Shown piece by piece: positions 61,170-64,000 of a stretch of 64,000 nt of DNA. Within the stretch, counting starts at the first letter, position 1. Each line of letters opens with the position of its first letter. The translations under genes and the position numbers were made by a program. Below the pieces are notes generated by a model. That model saw only the letters and a list, made by a program, of their open reading frames with translations, was not told where the DNA came from and ran no database searches. This DNA is from UBA6136 sp964386975 (lineage in GTDB: Bacteria; Pseudomonadota; Gammaproteobacteria; Methylococcales; Methylococcaceae): contig CAYLUS010000001.1 of NCBI GenBank assembly GCA_964386975.1, positions 1 through 64,000 of the forward strand, in the 5' to 3' direction.

Positions 61170-63509
61170 ATGCCCATGCACACGAAGTTACACCGCATTA
61201 TCTTGCTGCCACTGGCAGTCAATCTCCTGTTCTCAGGTTGTGAATCGCTCGCCCCTGAAGCGATCCGGCGCACGCCTGTACCCAAGAACCTTCGAATCGA
61301 GCCTGTCAAGAAGAGCGAGTTCACCAAACCCCCCACATCGACTGCCATTCTGGGTGACAAGCCCCCTCAGCCCCCCGAGTACTACCCGGCCAGGGGCAGT
61401 CTTCTTGGCGGAGAGGCACCGGCGCACCCGACCCATGGCAAAGCAAACCTCCTAGGCAAAAGCGGTACGACCATGAGTGCTGCGCCGTCGGAGGCCAGCA
61501 GAGGAAACAAGGAAGGGAAGTACACCTTGAACTTCGATGATGCGGAGCTCAACGAGGTTGCCAAGACCATTTTGGATGAAACCCTCAAGATCAATTACGT
61601 GATCAGCCCCAAGGTCACAGGACGGGTCACGCTGCAAACTACCCGTGCCCTGACCGATGAAGAGCTGATCCCGACCCTTGAAACTCTCCTGAAGCTTAAT
61701 GGGGCGGTCCTGATCAAGGACAACGGACTGTATCGTATCGAGCCTGAGGCTGGGGGTATTGTCGGAGCACCGGGGGCCAGAGTGGGAGTGCCGGGACAAA
61801 AGCTTCCACCTGGATTCCAACTTCGCTTGGTTCCCCTTCGCTATGTCGGGGTTGCCGAAATGCAGAAGGTTCTTGAACCCCTGATGCCGCCAAAATCCAT
61901 TATCCGCGTTGATACTTCGCGCAACATGCTCTGGCTTGCAGGCTCTTCGGAGGAACTGAGCAGCGTTTTAGAGACGGTTCAACTGTTCGACGTTGACTTC
62001 ATGCGCGGCATGTCCGTCGGCATTTTTCCGCTCTCCAATGTTGAACCTGCGCTGATTGCAATTGAAATTCAGAAAATTCTGGGTGATACGAATAAAGGAC
62101 CCATCGCCGGCCTCTTGAGAATCCTACCCATCGATCGACTCAACGCAATCATGGCGATCACGCCGCAACCACGGTATCTCGAAGAGATTGCAAATTGGGT
62201 TGTCCGATTGGATCGTTACAGTCAAAACCGCATGGGATCCATCCATGTGTACCGGCTGCAAAATGTCGATGCAATTGAAATGGCCAAGACCTTGAGCAAC
62301 ATCTTCGGGGGCAGTGGCAGTCAGTCTGGTAGCCGCGCATCCCTGAGGCCGGGTTTCCAGGACAGTAGCATCGGTGCCAGCAGCGCCAATACGCCCAACT
62401 CCGGGGGCAGTGGCTTCAGCAATTCATCCGGCGATCTCGGCTCCAGCCCTTCTGGCGATCTGGGCTATGGGACCTCCAGCGGCGGCTTTGGCTCCAGCAT
62501 GGGCCCCAATACCGGGGGGGGCTTCAATGGTGGCGGATTCAATTCCGGCGGCGCCCTTTCTGGGACTGGCACCACCGCTGGTGGGCTAGGNNNNNNNNNN
62601 NNNNNNNNNNNNNNNNNNNNNNNNNNNNNNNNNNNNNNNNNNNNNNNNNNNNNNNNNNNNNNNNNNNNNNNNNNNNNNNNNNNNNNNNNNTCGCTCACGG
62701 ATAGCCTTCAATACGGCATCAAGTGGTACTTCCAGCAACAACAAAATAATTTCGGCCTGTTCGGCAAGGATCTGATCTCCAATCAAGCCATCGCGGCTGG
62801 CGTAGATGCCGCAACCCAAACCGCTCTTTATGGAAGTTCCTCGACCTTCGCCTACGCTTTCATGGCCAAGGATGTAAAGATTCTGCTTGAAGCGCAAGCG
62901 GACAAGGGCAAGGTCAACATGCTTTCATCGCCCTCGGTCATGGTGCAGAACAATCAGGAAGCCTCCATGCGAGTGGGCGATCAGGTACCCACCCTGACCG
63001 GCTCTGTCTCGAATACCATCAACACCAATAACGTGGTTCAATCCATTCAGTATCGGGATACCGGTGTATTGCTGAATGTCAGGCCGCGGGTCAATGCCTC
63101 GGGTCTGGTGAATCTGGATATCATCCAGACCGTCAGCAACGTGACTGCCGCGAACCCGGTGAGCAATGCGCAAATCAACTCCCCGACGTTTGCGCAACGG
63201 CAAATCAAGAGCAACGTGGCTGTTCAGGATGGAGAGACACTGGTTCTCGGAGGGCTAATCAAGGAGGACACATCGAATCTTCGATCGGGCATTCCTCTGC
63301 TCTATGAACTTCCCGTGATTGGCGACCTGTTCGGCAGCACCAAGATGAACACCCTTCGACAGGAACTCGTGGTTCTTCTGACGCCCCGGGTGATCGACAG
63401 CCAGCGCCGCGGGCGTGAGATCACCAATGAGTTCCGTCGCCAACTGACCGGACTTTACGACCCCAACCCGAATACCGGCGGTAGCCCGGGAACGGCCATG
63501 ACTCCCTGA
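61170..63509 (+). CDS. gspD: Type II secretion outer membrane secretin GspD, interrupted by an assembly gap
   Basis: GspD forms the outer membrane gate. The protein starts with a lipoprotein-like signal (LLPLAVNLLFSGC), then a Pro-rich stretch, the N0 domain (YTLNFDDAELNEVAKTILDE), and N1/N2 domains (LSNVEPALIAIEIQKILGD, MGSIHVYRLQNVDAIEMAKT). A long Gly/Ser-rich insert in the N3 region (about 370-475) is broken by 100 N. The C-domain has VNMLSSPSVMVQNNQEA, VGDQVPTLTG, QYRDTGVLLNVRPRVN and VLGGLIKEDTSN. Lipidation would suit self-piloting. It is last of the cluster, as in xps. Confidence 0.95.
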   Translation: MPMHTKLHRIILLPLAVNLLFSGCESLAPEAIRRTPVPKNLRIEPVKKSEFTKPPTSTAILGDKPPQPPEYYPARGSLLGGEAPAHPTHGKANLLGKSGTTMSAAPSEASRGNKEGKYTLNFDDAELNEVAKTILDETLKINYVISPKVTGRVTLQTTRALTDEELIPTLETLLKLNGAVLIKDNGLYRIEPEAGGIVGAPGARVGVPGQKLPPGFQLRLVPLRYVGVAEMQKVLEPLMPPKSIIRVDTSRNMLWLAGSSEELSSVLETVQLFDVDFMRGMSVGIFPLSNVEPALIAIEIQKILGDTNKGPIAGLLRILPIDRLNAIMAITPQPRYLEEIANWVVRLDRYSQNRMGSIHVYRLQNVDAIEMAKTLSNIFGGSGSQSGSRASLRPGFQDSSIGASSANTPNSGGSGFSNSSGDLGSSPSGDLGYGTSSGGFGSSMGPNTGGGFNGGGFNSGGALSGTGTTAGGLXXXXXXXXXXXXXXXXXXXXXXXXXXXXXXXXXXSLTDSLQYGIKWYFQQQQNNFGLFGKDLISNQAIAAGVDAATQTALYGSSSTFAYAFMAKDVKILLEAQADKGKVNMLSSPSVMVQNNQEASMRVGDQVPTLTGSVSNTINTNNVVQSIQYRDTGVLLNVRPRVNASGLVNLDIIQTVSNVTAANPVSNAQINSPTFAQRQIKSNVAVQDGETLVLGGLIKEDTSNLRSGIPLLYELPVIGDLFGSTKMNTLRQELVVLLTPRVIDSQRRGREITNEFRRQLTGLYDPNPNTGGSPGTAMTP
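62591..62690. other. Scaffold gap, 100 N, inside gspD
   Basis: Exactly 100 undetermined bases following a Gly-rich repetitive coding stretch. The frames on both sides agree with a length of 100 (1 mod 3). The family needs about 45-50 residues here for the end of N3 and the start of the secretin domain. Confidence 0.98.
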
Positions 63510-63532
63510 CCCGCACAGCCACCAAAACTTCC

Positions 63533-63814
63533 ATGAAAAAACACCTCGCTCTCACAGTCCTGCTAGTGCTCAGCGGCGTTTCGGCCACACTCTGGGCGGA
63601 GCCGGACGGCGAGGCGCAACTCAAGGCCACACAGGACCACCTGCTAAAAATGCATGACCTATCGACGCGAATCCTTGCCTGCAAGGAGCCCCAACAGAGG
63701 GAGCGACTGAAGGCCGAGCAGCGGGAACTGATGCGCGCCTTTGACCAGGCTCACCAGCATCTCGTAAAAAACCATCTCGAGAACATCAGGAAGTCCCAGC
63801 CGACCCCGAAGTGA
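63533..63814 (+). CDS. Small exported helical protein of unknown function
   Basis: This 93-aa protein has a signal peptide (MKKHLALTVLLVLSGVSATL, likely cleavage after LWA). The mature part of about 70 residues is highly charged and helical (LLKMHDLSTRILACKEPQQR then ERLKAEQRELMRAFDQAH), with one cysteine. I do not recognise the family. It follows gspD by 23 nt and may be co-transcribed with the T2SS genes. Its end overlaps the opposing GNAT gene by 29 nt. Confidence 0.7.
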   Translation: MKKHLALTVLLVLSGVSATLWAEPDGEAQLKATQDHLLKMHDLSTRILACKEPQQRERLKAEQRELMRAFDQAHQHLVKNHLENIRKSQPTPK

Positions 63815-64000
63815 TGTCCAATGCCATCACCGCATCCTCGTAAAAGAAACCACACCCTGCATCAGTGGTTTCGTAACGGATGATGTTAAAGCCCGCCCTC
63901 TGATAGGCCTTGATCGCCCTTTGGTTCTTGCGAAAAACATATAACCAAAGGTGCGAGCAGCCTGCCTCGATGCAGAGGCTCTTTAACGCTTCAATGACTC
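63786..64000 (-). CDS. GNAT family acetyltransferase, C-terminal part (runs off the window)
   Basis: The last 215 bases on the minus strand encode the final 70 complete codons of a frame that enters from the right edge and stops at 63786. The segment HLWLYVFRKNQRAIKAYQRA then GF is the motif B/C-terminal helix region typical of GNAT N-acetyltransferases. The tail FFYEDAVMALDI ends the fold. No start is in the window. The acceptor substrate is unknown. It overlaps the small exported protein gene tail to tail. Confidence 0.8.
   Translation of the reverse strand, partial: VIEALKSLCIEAGCSHLWLYVFRKNQRAIKAYQRAGFNIIRYETTDAGCGFFYEDAVMALDITSGSAGTS

Noticed and set aside
1..64000. CRISPR arrays, IS elements, prophage, toxin-antitoxin or defence islands
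   Set aside because: I looked for repeated spacers, transposases, integrases and recognisable defence genes by eye and found none. The gene content is core metabolism, respiration, envelope and secretion.

Overview
The window looks like ordinary chromosomal DNA of a gammaproteobacterium or a close relative. Typical gammaproteobacterial gene sets are present: thrS-infC-rpmI-rplT-pheS-pheT-ihfA, bioB-F-H-C-D, mtaD-ubiG-HAD phosphatase-yciK, dnaX-ybaB-recR with the SRP RNA gene just upstream, and a type II secretion cluster in the Xanthomonas xps order. The cell should have an outer membrane (lpxD, T2SS, outer membrane efflux factor), make ubiquinone (ubiG) and respire oxygen with a caa3-type oxidase (cox subunit II fused to cytochrome c). 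No gene here fixes the genus. There are no IS elements, phage genes, CRISPR arrays or toxin-antitoxin pairs. Three runs of exactly 100 N (11984-12083, 60665-60764, 62591-62690) are scaffold gaps, and each breaks a gene.

Layout. 1-3460: terminator of an off-window gene, HIT protein, recR, ybaB, dnaX and SRP RNA (ffs). 3461-12278: mfd, the putrescine-forming pair aguB/aguA, cstA and a gapped aminotransferase. 12419-16497 (plus strand): mtaD, ubiG, a MupP/Gph-like phosphatase, a yciK-like SDR and sufT. 16494-21401 (minus): MFS transporter, aroC, a TesA-like lipoprotein esterase, prmB and argC, several with ATGA overlaps. 21473-28498: the ihfA-pheT-pheS-rplT-rpmI-infC-thrS translation block (infC apparently starts at AUC) and tRNA-Val(GAC) with a consensus promoter. 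28650-30764: groEL/groES under a sigma70-like promoter overlapped by a perfect CIRCE operator. 30847-39572: the RegB/RegA-type redox two-component pair, msrA, hslO (Hsp33), and the oxidase operon DUF2244-ctaC-ctaD-36 aa membrane peptide-ctaG-ctaE. 39693-44211: complete pimeloyl-to-biotin operon, with two short dyads over its likely promoter. 44531-50068: L,D-transpeptidase-like protein, then divergent emrAB and tetR/outer membrane factor genes with a candidate TetR operator between them. 50065-52598: xthA, an unrecognised secreted protein and a stand-alone lpxD. 52743-63509: gspE-F-G-H-I-J-K-L-M-N-D. 63533-64000: a small secreted protein and the C-terminal end of a GNAT acetyltransferase running off the window.

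How the parts fit: the redox kinase pair, methionine sulfoxide reductase, Hsp33 and oxidase genes form an aerobic-respiration and oxidative-stress neighbourhood. The efflux, LPS and T2SS genes form an envelope neighbourhood. I found no convincing undescribed system. The more interesting points are small: non-AUG starts for infC and gspM, a 107-bp antisense overlap between two coding 3' ends, uncharacterised dyads, a tiny oxidase-operon peptide and an orphan lpxD.
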